DNA of 64,000 bases from Pedobacter ginsengisoli (GCF_030244015.1 NZ_JASSYX010000003.1:558001-622000), one strand, 5' to 3'. Numbered from the stretch's first letter, positions 1-9,201 are shown. Notes: generated by a model from the letters alone, not told the origin. Numbers and translations are program-made.

Positions 1-959
1 AGCAAACCCTGCTCTTCGCCCATAAACAATACAAACTCAATATTGCGTTTAACAGGCAGATTAAGCACTTTAAGGGTTCGTGCCATATCGATCACCGCAA
101 AAGCACCTATCCCATTATCTATCGCTCCTGTGGCCAGATCCCAGCTGTCAAGGTGACCACCGACTACAATTTTTTCCTGCGGAATAGCGCTTCCTCTCAG
201 TGTAGCAATTACATTCCGGGCTTTGATCAACCCTGAGAAATTGGTCATATTCAGGCGTGCGAACTGTTTCTGTTCTTTCAGTTTCTCTTTTATCCGCATC
301 CCATTTTCCAAACCTATACATACCGCAGGGATCTGGATCAGCTTTCCGGTTACAGAAGCTGTCCCTGTAAGCAGCACCCCGCTTTTTACAGTATTGATGA
401 TGATGATACCGACAGCACCATATTTTGTAGCTATTGCGGCCTTTTCAGAGCGGTGGAGCAACTGCGTTCCTTCCGGCGAACCAGGGAGTATCCCCAGGTA
501 TACCAGCGCTATTTTCCCTTTTACCTTTCCGGAATCGCTCACATAATCTGCTTCGAGCCCGTTGCCAAGATCAGCCAGTTCAGCAGTGATGTCGGCCTTA
601 ACCGGTGAATGCGCGAGCGTTACAGAAGTTATTTTATTCAGTGCATTCTCTGCGTCACCCACATACGTCTCGTTAGTCAGCCGGCTCCAGCTTTCCACTT
701 CGAAAGGCTGGTATCTTACCTCATAACCATAGGACTTCAATAGTTTAAAAGCGTATTCTTCGGCCTTCGCCCCATGATCAGAACCAGTCAGCCGGTGACC
801 GATATTTTCTGTTGCAAACTTTAAATTGGCATAAGCTTTTGAACTTTCCAGCACCTCCGTACTGATTTTACGAAAGGCTTCATTAAAGTCATCCTGCGCA
901 GAGGCATTAATGCCGGCAAACAGCAACAATAAGATGCCGGCTGAAAAGAGAGATTTCAT
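1..959 (-). CDS. M28-family metallopeptidase, partial (3' end outside window)
   Basis: Secreted zinc aminopeptidase of the M28 family; the C-terminal end lies beyond the left edge. The start is the ATG at 959-957, followed by a signal peptide (MKSLFSAGILLLLFAGINASA). A protease-associated insert covers roughly residues 130-225. The metal-binding core begins at GGHLDSWD (His about 269), continues with AIDNGIG (bridging Asp) and the catalytic pair in FMGEEQG close to the edge. The family removes N-terminal residues from peptides in the periplasm or outside the cell. It starts 6 bases after the polyprenyl synthetase stop, so it is probably the last gene of that minus-strand operon. The family call is firm; the substrate is unknown. 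Confidence 0.88.
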   Translation of the reverse strand, partial: MKSLFSAGILLLLFAGINASAQDDFNEAFRKISTEVLESSKAYANLKFATENIGHRLTGSDHGAKAEEYAFKLLKSYGYEVRYQPFEVESWSRLTNETYVGDAENALNKITSVTLAHSPVKADITAELADLGNGLEADYVSDSGKVKGKIALVYLGILPGSPEGTQLLHRSEKAAIATKYGAVGIIIINTVKSGVLLTGTASVTGKLIQIPAVCIGLENGMRIKEKLKEQKQFARLNMTNFSGLIKARNVIATLRGSAIPQEKIVVGGHLDSWDLATGAIDNGIGAFAVIDMARTLKVLNLPVKRNIEFVLFMGEEQGL

Positions 960-965
960 AGCTGC

Positions 966-1937
966 TTATTTTTTTCGTTCTGTAGTATAGCGGACCAGCT
1001 GTTCCAAACCGGTTCTTGCATCACTAGCTTCAAAGCTGTAAAGGATATCAAAGGCTTCCTGCTGATATTGCTGCATTTTTTGATTGGCGTAATGTACTCC
1101 CTCTCTGGCATTCACAAAATCTATGATCTCCTGAATTTTTGCCGGCTCGTCCTGATGGTTCTTCACCAGGCTGATGATGCGCTTTTTCTCAGCTTTATCA
1201 GCGTTGTTCAATGCGTAGATCAGCGGCAGCGTAACTTTCTTTTCCTTGATATCAATACCCAAAGGCTTCCCTACATCATCAGTACCAAAATCAAACGTAT
1301 CGTCCTTGATCTGAAAAGCAATACCAACTTTTTCACCGAACATCCGCATTTTCTCAATTGTTTCATCATCGGCACCAGCCGAGGCTGCTCCGCAGGCACA
1401 GCATGACGCTATCAATGAAGCAGTTTTCTGACGGATCACATCGAAGTACAGCTCCTCACTAATGTCCATTCGCCTGACTTTTTCAATTTGCAGCAATTCG
1501 CCCTCACTCATCTGTTTTACAGCCTCAGACACGATCTGCAGCAACCTGAATTCGCCGTTATTAACGGACAACAAAAGACCTTTTGCCAGCAAATAATCAC
1601 CTACAAGAACCGCAATCTTGTTTTTCCACAACGCATTTATAGAAAAGAAACCCCTTCTTTCATAAGCATTGTCGACTACATCATCATGTACCAGAGTAGC
1701 GGTATGCAACAGTTCGACCAGGGCCGCACCTCTGTGCGTGGATTCAATTATTCCACCGCATAACTTCGCAGCAAAAAAAACAAACATAGGTCTGATCTGC
1801 TTACCCTTCCTCTTTACGATATAATGGGTGATCCTGTTCAGCAATGGGGCATCACTATGCATAGAGTCTTTGAATTTCGCTTCAAAGGCATCAATATCTG
1901 CGGCTATTGGTAATTTTATCTGATTTATTCCCGGCAT
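966..1937 (-). CDS. Polyprenyl synthetase family protein (trans-isoprenyl diphosphate synthase)
   Basis: Condenses isopentenyl diphosphate onto an allylic diphosphate to make a long polyprenyl chain, most likely the octaprenyl-type side chain of menaquinone. The 323-residue length fits the family. GKQIRP (45-50) is the substrate-binding block, DDVVD (85-89) followed by ERRG is the first Asp-rich motif, and KDDTFDF near residue 215 followed by GKPLGID is the second. Both Mg-binding motifs are complete, so it should be active. It lies 39 bases after the MBL-rhodanese gene and 6 bases before the M28 peptidase gene on the same strand. Chain length cannot be read from sequence with certainty. Confidence 0.92.
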   Translation of the reverse strand: MPGINQIKLPIAADIDAFEAKFKDSMHSDAPLLNRITHYIVKRKGKQIRPMFVFFAAKLCGGIIESTHRGAALVELLHTATLVHDDVVDNAYERRGFFSINALWKNKIAVLVGDYLLAKGLLLSVNNGEFRLLQIVSEAVKQMSEGELLQIEKVRRMDISEELYFDVIRQKTASLIASCCACGAASAGADDETIEKMRMFGEKVGIAFQIKDDTFDFGTDDVGKPLGIDIKEKKVTLPLIYALNNADKAEKKRIISLVKNHQDEPAKIQEIIDFVNAREGVHYANQKMQQYQQEAFDILYSFEASDARTGLEQLVRYTTERKK

Positions 1938-1976
1938 TCAGGTTAAAAATATGTGTGCAAACATAAATTAAATTTC

Positions 1977-3392
1977 TCAGATTTTCATCGCTTTAGAAGG
2001 GCATGAAAAGTCTGTGCGCTTTAAATTCGTTGCTTTCAACGCCCCATAGCCCCCTGCAATATCAACCACCTGATCTACCCCCCTGGCTTTTAAAATGGAG
2101 GCAGCGATCATTGACCGGTATCCGCCGGCGCAATGAATATAGTAGGTCTCTTTCGGGTTGATATCATGAGTCCAGTCATTGATGTAATCCAGCGGCCGCG
2201 CGAGTGTCATTTCCAGGTGTTCCGACTCATATTCACCCGGCTTTCTCACATCAAGCACATGAACATCCGGATCTTTCCTGTAAATGTCTTCAAATGCTTC
2301 AGCAGAAATAGATGATATCGTATCTGTGTCCTTACCCGCAGCCTGCCAGGCAGCAATCCCTCCTTCGAGGTAGCCTATTGTATTGTCATAACCAACCCTG
2401 GACAACCTGGTGATGGTCTCCTCTTCGTTCCCTTCATCACCTACCAGTAACAGCGGCTGTTTCAGATCTGTGATCAAGGCCCCTACCCAGGGCGCAAACT
2501 GTCCGTCCAGCCCAATATTTACCGAAGAGGGAATAAAACTTTTGGCGAACACCCGGGCAGGTCTGGTATCGAGTATCACAGCTCCGGTCTGATTCGCAAG
2601 CAACTCAAATTCCTCAGGTGTCAGCGGATTCAATCCCTTCTCATGAACCTCCTCAAACCGCTCATATCCATTCTTGTTCATATCTGCGTTCTTTGCAAAA
2701 TATTGAGGGGGTGGCAATATCCCGTCAGTTACTTCTTTTATGAACTGCTCTTTTGTCTGCGCTTTTAATGCATAATTAACTGCTTTCTGATGACCCAGTG
2801 TATCAAAAGTCTCCCTGCTCATGTTCATTCCGCAGGCTGATCCCGCACCATGCGCAGGATACACCAAAACATCATCCGGAAGAATCAGAATCTTATCCTG
2901 TAAAGAATCATACAAAGTCGACGCCATATCCTCCGCAGTCAGGTCACCCTGCTGGGCAAGATCCGGACGTCCAACATCACCTATAAACAGCGTATCGCCT
3001 GTAAATATGCAATAAGGCCTTCCGTCTCCGTCTTTTAGTAAATAAGTTGTAGATTCAGGAGTATGTCCTGGAGTATGCAGAGCAATAACCGTCAATTCCC
3101 CGATTTTAAATTCTTCACCGTCAGCCGCAATGTATGACTCAAAGGACGTTTTAGCTGTCGGTCCATAGATAATTTTTGCGCCGGATTTTTCTGACAGATC
3201 GATGTGGCCCGAAACAAAATCTGCGTGAAAATGGGTTTCAAAAATATACTTGATGCGCGCGCCGGCCCTCTCAGCCCTTCTCAGATAAGGAGATACCTCA
3301 CGCAAAGGATCGATAATCGCTGCTTCACCATTGCTTTCAATGTAATAAGCTGCTTCTGCCAGACAACCCGTATAAATTTGTTCTATAATCAT
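1977..3392 (-). CDS. MBL-fold hydrolase with two rhodanese domains
   Basis: A 471-residue fusion of an N-terminal metallo-beta-lactamase domain (persulfide dioxygenase type) and two C-terminal rhodanese domains. The metal motif THFHADFVSGH is near residue 52 and GHTPEST and FTGDTLF follow as expected. The first rhodanese domain (about 260-365) has no cysteine in its active loop (VGDEGNEEE), so it is probably structural. The second (about 375-465) has the catalytic Cys in IHCAGGYRS. The likely role is oxidation of glutathione- or bacillithiol-type persulfide and sulfur transfer. It follows ansA by 10 bases on the same strand. The physiological thiol is inferred only, although a bacilliredoxin-type gene (ytxJ) occurs elsewhere in the window. 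Confidence 0.88.
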   Translation of the reverse strand: MIIEQIYTGCLAEAAYYIESNGEAAIIDPLREVSPYLRRAERAGARIKYIFETHFHADFVSGHIDLSEKSGAKIIYGPTAKTSFESYIAADGEEFKIGELTVIALHTPGHTPESTTYLLKDGDGRPYCIFTGDTLFIGDVGRPDLAQQGDLTAEDMASTLYDSLQDKILILPDDVLVYPAHGAGSACGMNMSRETFDTLGHQKAVNYALKAQTKEQFIKEVTDGILPPPQYFAKNADMNKNGYERFEEVHEKGLNPLTPEEFELLANQTGAVILDTRPARVFAKSFIPSSVNIGLDGQFAPWVGALITDLKQPLLLVGDEGNEEETITRLSRVGYDNTIGYLEGGIAAWQAAGKDTDTISSISAEAFEDIYRKDPDVHVLDVRKPGEYESEHLEMTLARPLDYINDWTHDINPKETYYIHCAGGYRSMIAASILKARGVDQVVDIAGGYGALKATNLKRTDFSCPSKAMKI

Positions 3393-3402
3393 ATGTTTTA
3401 CA

Positions 3403-4419
3403 TTAAACGGTCAATTCTCCTCTCAAACTCTGTCCCATCAGTTTTATTACCTCTTCACGTTCCAGTCCCTGTCCCATCAAATACATCAGTTTGGTTGTTG
3501 CCGACTCAAAGGTCATGTCATATCCACTCACCACACCCATTTGCTGCAATTTTTTGCTGGTTTGGTACATGCCCAGTTCCACAGAGCCACGCAGACACTG
3601 CGTAATGTCAAGTATGATCTTGCCTCCGTCAATGGCTTCCTGCAGGCAATTGATGAACCAGTCATCAGTCGTGGTATTACCAGATCCGAAAGTTTCCATG
3701 ACGATTGCATCGACTGATGAATGTGTGATCGCTTTCACTGCAAGAGGAGATATTCCAGGGTAAAGTTTCAGCACGCCTATATTCGGATTGTAGTCCAAAT
3801 GAACTTTTAAAGCCTTGTCGGGCTGAGGCAGTATATAATTGTTAAAAAATGACAAAGTCACGCCAGCTTCTGCCAATATGGGATAATTCGGTGAACGAAA
3901 AGCCTCAAATTTTTCCGAGTTATACTTCACTGATCTGTTTCCCCTGAACAGCTGATAGTCAAAATAAATACACACCTCCGGCACCATCGCCTTGCCATTC
4001 TGCTTTGTCGCCGCGATCTCGAGTGCTGTGATCAAATTCTCCTTCGCGTCAGTCCTGATCTCGCCAATGGGCAGCTGGGAACCTGTCAATACCACTGGTT
4101 TATTCAAATTTTCCAGCATAAAGCTTAGCGCAGAAGCCGTAAAAGCCATCGTATCAGATCCATGGAGGATCACAAAGCCATCAAACTCATCATACCTGTT
4201 CTGGATCAGCAAGGCAATTTCAGCCCAAATCTCCGGAGTCATGTTGGAGGAGTCCAGAATGGGATCAAATGAATGCACATCGAGGTTATAATCCAGGCGG
4301 TCAAGCTCAGGCACATTCTGCCGGATCTGTTTAAAATCAAAAGGCACAAGCGAACCGCTCTTAGGATCGTTGACCATGCCAATCGTTCCCCCGGTATAGA
4401 TAATAAGTATGCTCGTCAT
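3403..4419 (-). CDS. ansA: Type I (cytoplasmic) L-asparaginase
   Basis: Hydrolyses L-asparagine to aspartate and ammonia. The 338-residue protein has no signal peptide, as expected for the cytoplasmic type I enzyme. The first catalytic Thr is in YTGGTIG (Thr12), and the second motif is HGSDT (86-90), the usual HGTDT with one conservative change. The C-terminal allosteric region is present. The start ATG is at 4419, 2 bases after the tatD stop, so the two are translationally close and probably one operon. Confidence 0.93.
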   Translation of the reverse strand: MTSILIIYTGGTIGMVNDPKSGSLVPFDFKQIRQNVPELDRLDYNLDVHSFDPILDSSNMTPEIWAEIALLIQNRYDEFDGFVILHGSDTMAFTASALSFMLENLNKPVVLTGSQLPIGEIRTDAKENLITALEIAATKQNGKAMVPEVCIYFDYQLFRGNRSVKYNSEKFEAFRSPNYPILAEAGVTLSFFNNYILPQPDKALKVHLDYNPNIGVLKLYPGISPLAVKAITHSSVDAIVMETFGSGNTTTDDWFINCLQEAIDGGKIILDITQCLRGSVELGMYQTSKKLQQMGVVSGYDMTFESATTKLMYLMGQGLEREEVIKLMGQSLRGELTV

Positions 4420-4421
4420 GA

Positions 4422-5186
4422 CTAAATATTAAAAATACTTACAGAATTGGCAGTGGTCACTTTTGCGATTTCCTCTACACTGACCTGATAAATTTCCGAA
4501 AGCTTTTCAGCGATATAAACAAGGTAGCTGCTTTCATTGGGCTTCCCTCTAAAAGGCACCGGCGCCAGATATGGTGAATCTGTTTCCAGCACGATCCTCG
4601 ACAAAGGCACATCCTTCAGCACTTCATCCAACCCGGATTTCTTATACGTGACCACTCCGCCGATACCCAAATAAAATCCCAGTGCCATAGCCTTGTTTGC
4701 CTGTTCCAGATTACCGGTAAAGCAGTGAAAAATACCGCGCAGCTTCTCATCCTTTTCAGCCTCCAGTACCTCAAATATTTCGTCAAAAGCTTCCCTGCAA
4801 TGAATGACAATTGGCAGATCAAGGTCTTTGGCCCAATTGATCTGTTCCTTGAAAGCTATTTTTTGTATCTCCAGGGTTGTTTTATCCCAGTGCAGGTCAA
4901 TGCCTATTTCACCAATAGCATAAATCTGCCGGTCAACGATACTTTCGCAGATCTGATCCAGAACCTCTTCATAATTTTCTTTGACCTCACAGGGGTGAAG
5001 CCCTGCCATAGCAAAGCAATGATCAGGATATTTATTGACCAGATCATCTATTTGACCAATAGACGCGATGTCTACATTCGGCAAAAACAGTCTTTTTACC
5101 TGGTTATCGAAACAGCGCTGCATGAGCAAAGTCAGTTTTTCCGCATCCGTCTCGTAATACAGATGGGTATGGGTATCAGTTAGCAT
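4422..5186 (-). CDS. tatD: TatD-family metal-dependent DNase
   Basis: TIM-barrel metal-dependent hydrolase of the TatD family (3'-5' exonuclease in characterised members). From the chosen start the protein opens MLTDTHTHLY with the first His pair (His6, His8). The remaining ligands appear in GLHPCE, IGEIGIDLHWD, VIHCREAF, FHCFTGN and LETDSPYLAP, so the metal site is complete. A longer reading from a TTG at 5201 adds five residues, but the ATG at 5186 gives the canonical N-terminus and is preferred. It is the first gene of the run tatD-ansA-MBL-polyprenyl synthetase-M28. Confidence 0.92.
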   Translation of the reverse strand: MLTDTHTHLYYETDAEKLTLLMQRCFDNQVKRLFLPNVDIASIGQIDDLVNKYPDHCFAMAGLHPCEVKENYEEVLDQICESIVDRQIYAIGEIGIDLHWDKTTLEIQKIAFKEQINWAKDLDLPIVIHCREAFDEIFEVLEAEKDEKLRGIFHCFTGNLEQANKAMALGFYLGIGGVVTYKKSGLDEVLKDVPLSRIVLETDSPYLAPVPFRGKPNESSYLVYIAEKLSEIYQVSVEEIAKVTTANSVSIFNI

Positions 5187-5195
5187 GACCAAAGT

Positions 5196-5235
5196 TAACA
5201 AAAAAACCCTGTATGGTCATATGCCATACAGGGTT
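5196..5235 (-). terminator. Rho-independent terminator of the DHH-FKBP operon
   Basis: Read on the minus strand this is a perfect 12-bp stem (AACCCTGTATGG with its complement) around a 7-base loop, followed directly by seven T residues. It sits just after the stop of the FKBP lipoprotein gene and just before tatD, so it separates the two minus-strand operons. Confidence 0.9.
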
Positions 5236-5266
5236 CGGTCAATAAGATTATAATGTCTACGGAAAA

Positions 5267-6265
5267 TTATTTAGTCGCAGGGGCAGCAGGTGTTATTGTT
5301 GCCGAAGGAGCAGTGCTTGCCGAAGGTTTTTTATAGTCAACGACTTCAACCTCAAATGCCAATGGCGAGTAAGGTGTAATTTTTGCATTAGGCTGTCCGC
5401 CTTCACCATAACCCAATTTTGAAGGAATGATCAGCAGGATCTTTCCGCCTTTACCAACCAGCTGAATACCCTCATTAAATCCTGGAATTGCAGCACCGAG
5501 TGTAAATGCACGTGGTCCATACTGCGCCATTGGATTATGAATACCAGCATCTTTAGCTGTCTTTTCGATAGACGAATCAAATATACTTTCCTTTCCGTCA
5601 GCTTTTTTGGTCAAAAGCTTCCCGGTATAGTTCAGCATAATGGTATCAGTAGGAAGCGGTCTTTCAGCGCTTCCAGGGTTTGTGATCACATATTGCAGTC
5701 CTGAAGCAGTAACTTTTGGTTTCAGATCATTGTCAGCAATGAACTTTTTAATTTTTCCGGCTTCCGCATCTTTCAGTTTAGCTACGCTGGCCAGATAATC
5801 CTTTTGGAAAAATTCCTGAGCCCTTCTCTGAAAAGTCGAATCGGCTTCATTAGGATTTTTCTTAAATACTTTTTCTACTTTAACAGTAAATACCAGGTAA
5901 GTGTCTTTAGCACTTGTTGGAGGTTTTGGCTGTGTAGTACGCTTAGCCATCGTATCCAGGTTCAGTTTGAAAGTCGCACTGTCTCCTTCACCAAAAAGGA
6001 ACAGCACATCATTCATATCACCGTCATATTGTTTTTTTCCTACCGGAAATACTTGCGCCTGCTCAATATCATAAGTACTGAACATCACAGAATCCCTTTC
6101 ATTTTTTTGAACGAAATTCAATTTAACAATGTCTCCTGTCGCGATCTTCGCATTTCCTCCATCTTTGTGGATCTGATACATCAAGCCTCCGGGACCTTTT
6201 TTGTAGTTGTTACAAGCAGCTAATCCAAGTGTAGCTGCGAAAAGAATTACTATACCTTTCTTCAT
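5267..6265 (-). CDS. FKBP-type peptidyl-prolyl isomerase lipoprotein
   Basis: Envelope folding factor that isomerises Xaa-Pro bonds. The N-terminus MKKGIVILFAATLGLAAC ends in a lipobox with Cys18, so it is a lipoprotein. The C-terminal FKBP domain (about 185-315) has the ligand-pocket segments GLQYVIT, IPGFNEGIQLVGKGG and IPSKLGYGEGG. The middle region (about 30-150) looks like a second, degenerate FKBP-like half without the pocket. The tail after residue 315 is Ala/Pro/Thr-rich. It begins 12 bases after the DHH phosphoesterase gene and is followed by a strong terminator. Confidence 0.9.
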   Translation of the reverse strand: MKKGIVILFAATLGLAACNNYKKGPGGLMYQIHKDGGNAKIATGDIVKLNFVQKNERDSVMFSTYDIEQAQVFPVGKKQYDGDMNDVLFLFGEGDSATFKLNLDTMAKRTTQPKPPTSAKDTYLVFTVKVEKVFKKNPNEADSTFQRRAQEFFQKDYLASVAKLKDAEAGKIKKFIADNDLKPKVTASGLQYVITNPGSAERPLPTDTIMLNYTGKLLTKKADGKESIFDSSIEKTAKDAGIHNPMAQYGPRAFTLGAAIPGFNEGIQLVGKGGKILLIIPSKLGYGEGGQPNAKITPYSPLAFEVEVVDYKKPSASTAPSATITPAAPATK

Positions 6266-6276
6266 GTGGTTTTTTT

Positions 6277-7287
6277 CTATTGTAATAATTGTGTTTTATA
6301 TTCGGTTAATATCGTTTTAAATTCTTCTATAGTGTCTGCCAGGCTTTTCTCGGAAACCCCTCCGGCAGCGTTCCTGTGCCCTCCGCCGCTAAAGTATTTT
6401 TTGCAGATCTCATTTGCAGGAAAATCCCCGGTGGAGCGCAAAGATAATTTAACTTTATCAGTTCTTTCAATAATAAATGCAGCAAGCCGGATCCCATTGA
6501 CAGAAAGGGCATAATTCACAATCCCCTCGGTATCACCCGTTTCGATATCATATTCATTGAGCTCTTCTTTGCTGACGGATATTATCGCTGTGTTAAACTC
6601 CCTGAGTACCTCCAGTTTCTCGCTGATGCAATGCCCCAGGAAGCGTAAACGGTTTTCCGTTGCATTATCGTATACCAACTGGTGAATTCTCCAATGTTCT
6701 GCCCCCAGGTCTATTAGTTCGGCCGCGATCCTGTAGACATCTGATGTAGCCGAGGCAAATCTGAAAGACCCCGAATCGGTCATGATGCCCGTATATAAAC
6801 AGGTTGCAATGTCTTTATTCATCCGCGCGCCGTCTTCCAGTTCATTGACAATAAAATCATAAACCAGCTGTGCGGCAGCGCAGGCATTGATGTTCCAGTG
6901 ACGGTAATCATCGAAATCTTCCGGATCCAGGTGATGGTCTATCATGAGCTTATATGCTTCAGATGATCTGACCAGTTCTCCGAGTTCGTTTATTCTGCCG
7001 AGACTGTTAAAATCAAGACAAAATATCATAGCCGCATCTGCAACAAGTGCAGCCACCTGTTCCTTCTGTTCCGTATAAATGATCACATCCGAATTATTGG
7101 GCATCCAGTGCAAAAAATAAGGATAATCCGTTGGTGTAATTACCTTAACATGGTGCCCTAACTGGATCAGATAAGCATAAAGACCCAATGAAGAACCCAT
7201 AGCATCTCCATCTGGCTTGTGGTGCGTAGTGATCACTATCTTCTGCGGCGTAGCCAGCAATGATTTTATTTCTGAAATGGACAACAT
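6277..7287 (-). CDS. DHH-family phosphoesterase (NrnA-like oligoribonuclease/pAp phosphatase)
   Basis: DHH/DHHA1 phosphoesterase that in NrnA relatives degrades nano-RNA and dephosphorylates 3'-phosphoadenosine 5'-phosphate. Motifs in order are ITTHHKPDGDAMGSS (about 19-33), a single Asp in FCLDFNS, the signature MIDHHLD, and the C-terminal DHHA1 glycine motif GGGHRNAAGG. The ATG at 7287 (MLSISEIK) is preferred over an in-frame TTG at 7302, which adds only five unconserved residues. It is probably cotranscribed with the FKBP lipoprotein gene downstream. Confidence 0.9.
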   Translation of the reverse strand: MLSISEIKSLLATPQKIVITTHHKPDGDAMGSSLGLYAYLIQLGHHVKVITPTDYPYFLHWMPNNSDVIIYTEQKEQVAALVADAAMIFCLDFNSLGRINELGELVRSSEAYKLMIDHHLDPEDFDDYRHWNINACAAAQLVYDFIVNELEDGARMNKDIATCLYTGIMTDSGSFRFASATSDVYRIAAELIDLGAEHWRIHQLVYDNATENRLRFLGHCISEKLEVLREFNTAIISVSKEELNEYDIETGDTEGIVNYALSVNGIRLAAFIIERTDKVKLSLRSTGDFPANEICKKYFSGGGHRNAAGGVSEKSLADTIEEFKTILTEYKTQLLQ

Positions 7288-7402
7288 AATATTCGGGCGC
7301 AAAGCTAATGATTTAATGATTAATTGAAGCCTATTATATTGTGATATAAACGCGTAACAATCTTATGTAAGTTTCAAACTTTAATATTAACAGTATAAAA
7401 TG

Positions 7403-7410
7403 TATTTTTG
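7403..7410 (+). promoter_or_regulatory. Bacteroidota -7 promoter box for ndk
   Basis: TATTTTTG matches the Bacteroidota -7 consensus TAnnTTTG exactly and lies 21 bases before the ndk ATG. No clear -33 TTTG was seen upstream. The same octamer occurs before the TPR gene at 10402. Confidence 0.65.
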
Positions 7411-7431
7411 CAAAAAAATTGAATAAAAAAG

Positions 7432-7851
7432 ATGACTACAAACAGAACTTTTACCATGATCAAGCCAGATGCAGTTGCAAATGGGCATATTGGCGCTATT
7501 ATTAATGACATCACAGCCGCCGGTTTCAAGATCATCGCACTAAAATATACTAAGCTTACTCCTGAGACAGCAGGCAAATTCTATGAAGTACACAAAGGAC
7601 GTCCCTTTTATACAGACCTGGTAAACTTCATGTCTTCAGGCCCTATTGTGGCGGCAATCCTTGAAAAGGACAATGCAATTGAAGATTTCAGAAAACTGAT
7701 CGGCGCAACCAACCCTGCAGAAGCTGCAGAAGGCACTATCCGTCAGAAATACGCAAAATCAATTGATGCGAATGCAGTTCATGGATCTGATTCTGATGAA
7801 AATGCCGCAATCGAAGGGGATTTTTTCTTTACAGCAGCTGAACGCTTCTAG
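7432..7851 (+). CDS. ndk: Nucleoside-diphosphate kinase
   Basis: Transfers the gamma phosphate of ATP to nucleoside diphosphates through a phosphohistidine. The protein is 139 residues, the normal size. The N-terminal [10 protein letters not shown] and the active-site block [12 protein letters not shown] with the phospho-accepting His117 are both intact. It is monocistronic: its own -7 box lies upstream and a strong terminator lies 35 bases after the stop. Confidence 0.97.
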   Translation: MTTNRTFTMIKPDAVANGHIGAIINDITAAGFKIIALKYTKLTPETAGKFYEVHKGRPFYTDLVNFMSSGPIVAAILEKDNAIEDFRKLIGATNPAEAAEGTIRQKYAKSIDANAVHGSDSDENAAIEGDFFFTAAERF

Positions 7852-7885
7852 ATTTCAACAGCGACCGAAAAATCGATATCATAGA

Positions 7886-7918
7886 TAAGCACCCCAAAAA
7901 GGTGCTTATTTTTTATTT
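7886..7918 (+). terminator. Rho-independent terminator of ndk
   Basis: The 8-bp stem TAAGCACC / GGTGCTTA has a 7-base loop and is followed by a T-rich tract. It lies between ndk and the next FKBP gene on the same strand. Confidence 0.88.
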
Positions 7919-7948
7919 AGTTTGTACCTTTCAAAACAACTTAAACAA

Positions 7949-8686
7949 ATGAAGAAGATCATCATTACCGCTTTACTACCCTTATGTGCATTCGCGGTCT
8001 CTGCACAAACCACAAAAAAAACAACACCGGCAAAGAAAACTGTAGCCAGTAACACAGCAAAGAAAACAACCACTCCGGTTATTTTTAAAAATAACCTGGA
8101 TTCAGCAAGCTATTCATTCGGAACAGCTATGGCAGGCAGCTTAAAAAGCAATGGCTTAACCTCACTCAACTACCAGCTCGTCTTAAAAGGTCTCCAGGAT
8201 GCATTTGACGGCAAACCATTGCTAATCAGCAATGAACTGTCACAAACCACGATCAACAATGCATTTAAAAGTGCGTCTCAAAAGAAATTTGCCCCGGTTC
8301 TGGCAGAAGGGAAAGCCTTTCTGGAAAACAATAAAAAGCAGGCTGGTGTCCAGGTAACAGCCAGCGGCCTACAGTACCAGGTCCTGACCAAGGGCACAGG
8401 CATTGCTCCAAAAGCTACTGATACCGTAACCGTACACTACAAGGGAACCTTATTAAACGGGACTGAGTTTGACAGTTCGTACAAAAGAAATGAGCCGCTT
8501 TCATTGCCATTAAACGGCGTAATCGCAGGATGGACAGAAGGTGTCCAGCTGATGCAGACCGGTGCAAAATACAAATTCTTTATTCCGTACAACCTTGCCT
8601 ATGGCGAACGCGGTGCAGGACAGGACATCCCGCCCTACAGCACCCTTATATTTGAGATAGAACTGCTCAAGGTAAATGGAAAGTAA
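7949..8686 (+). CDS. Periplasmic FKBP-type peptidyl-prolyl isomerase
   Basis: Two-part FKBP (FkpA/Mip-like). The signal peptide is MKKIIITALLPLCAFAVSA, followed by a Lys/Thr-rich linker. An N-terminal dimerisation domain opens with DSASYSFGTAMAGSLKSNGL. The C-terminal isomerase domain has GLQYQVL, TVHYKGTLLNGTEFDSS, VIAGWTEGVQLM and IPYNLAYGERGAG. An in-frame TTG at 7922 lies inside what looks like a -7 box (TTAGTTTG), so the ATG at 7949 is chosen. The gene probably has its own promoter because a terminator precedes it. Confidence 0.92.
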   Translation: MKKIIITALLPLCAFAVSAQTTKKTTPAKKTVASNTAKKTTTPVIFKNNLDSASYSFGTAMAGSLKSNGLTSLNYQLVLKGLQDAFDGKPLLISNELSQTTINNAFKSASQKKFAPVLAEGKAFLENNKKQAGVQVTASGLQYQVLTKGTGIAPKATDTVTVHYKGTLLNGTEFDSSYKRNEPLSLPLNGVIAGWTEGVQLMQTGAKYKFFIPYNLAYGERGAGQDIPPYSTLIFEIELLKVNGK

Positions 8687-8734
8687 ATCCTAAAACCATT
8701 ATCATCCTATTTTGTTACCTATGAAAAACAAAAT

Positions 8735-8902
8735 ATGATGATCAGAAAATATTATCCACTCGCAATTCTTGGCCTCCTTTCTACAACCCTGACAAGTTGT
8801 GAATTGGTAGAGGGCATTTTCAAAGCCGGAGTATGGACCGGTGTAATCGTAGTTGTATTGGTGCTTGCTCTGATCATTTGGCTGATCAGAAAGGTTTTTT
8901 GA
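8735..8902 (+). CDS. Small membrane lipoprotein-like protein, 55 residues
   Basis: A 55-residue ORF starting MMIRKYYPLAILGLLSTTLT and continuing with a possible lipobox LTSC (Cys22). A long hydrophobic segment (about 34-53) precedes a basic IRKVF tail. Small proteins of this shape are common in Bacteroidota and are often mislabelled phosphatidate cytidylyltransferase because of the membrane segment; no enzyme function should be assumed. It lies 48 bases after the FKBP gene on the same strand and is convergent with the recF-DUF721 pair. Confidence 0.7.
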   Translation: MMIRKYYPLAILGLLSTTLTSCELVEGIFKAGVWTGVIVVVLVLALIIWLIRKVF

Positions 8903-8910
8903 GGAAGAGA

Positions 8911-9201
8911 TTAAAGAAATACGATATCAGTAATTACCTCAGTGCCGGCTCGTTCATTGATCTTTTGAATGATGCCGGCCCTAACCATCAGCAATTCATT
9001 CTTTACAACAGACGATTCTAACCGTATAAATAGCTTCTTTTGGGAAATATAGATCTGTGTGGTCCTGTTGGCCACAGCCTTGCCCATTAGCTCCGGCCAA
9101 AAAGCGATAACTGCAGTTTCGTCAAATTTTCCCTTCAGCCGGTACACATTCAGTAACTTGCCTATTCCTTCTTTTAAGGTAATGTCATTTGGTTTACGCA
9201 T
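8911..9201 (-). CDS. DUF721 domain-containing protein
   Basis: A 96-residue protein of the DUF721 (DciA-like) family. The family segment AVIAFWPELMGKAVANRTTQIYISQKKLFIRL is visible and the N-terminus is not extended. Larger relatives load the replicative helicase in bacteria without DnaC, but this short form has not been shown to. It overlaps the recF stop by 8 bases, so the two are translationally coupled, an arrangement common in Bacteroidota. Confidence 0.85.
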   Translation of the reverse strand: MRKPNDITLKEGIGKLLNVYRLKGKFDETAVIAFWPELMGKAVANRTTQIYISQKKLFIRLESSVVKNELLMVRAGIIQKINERAGTEVITDIVFL

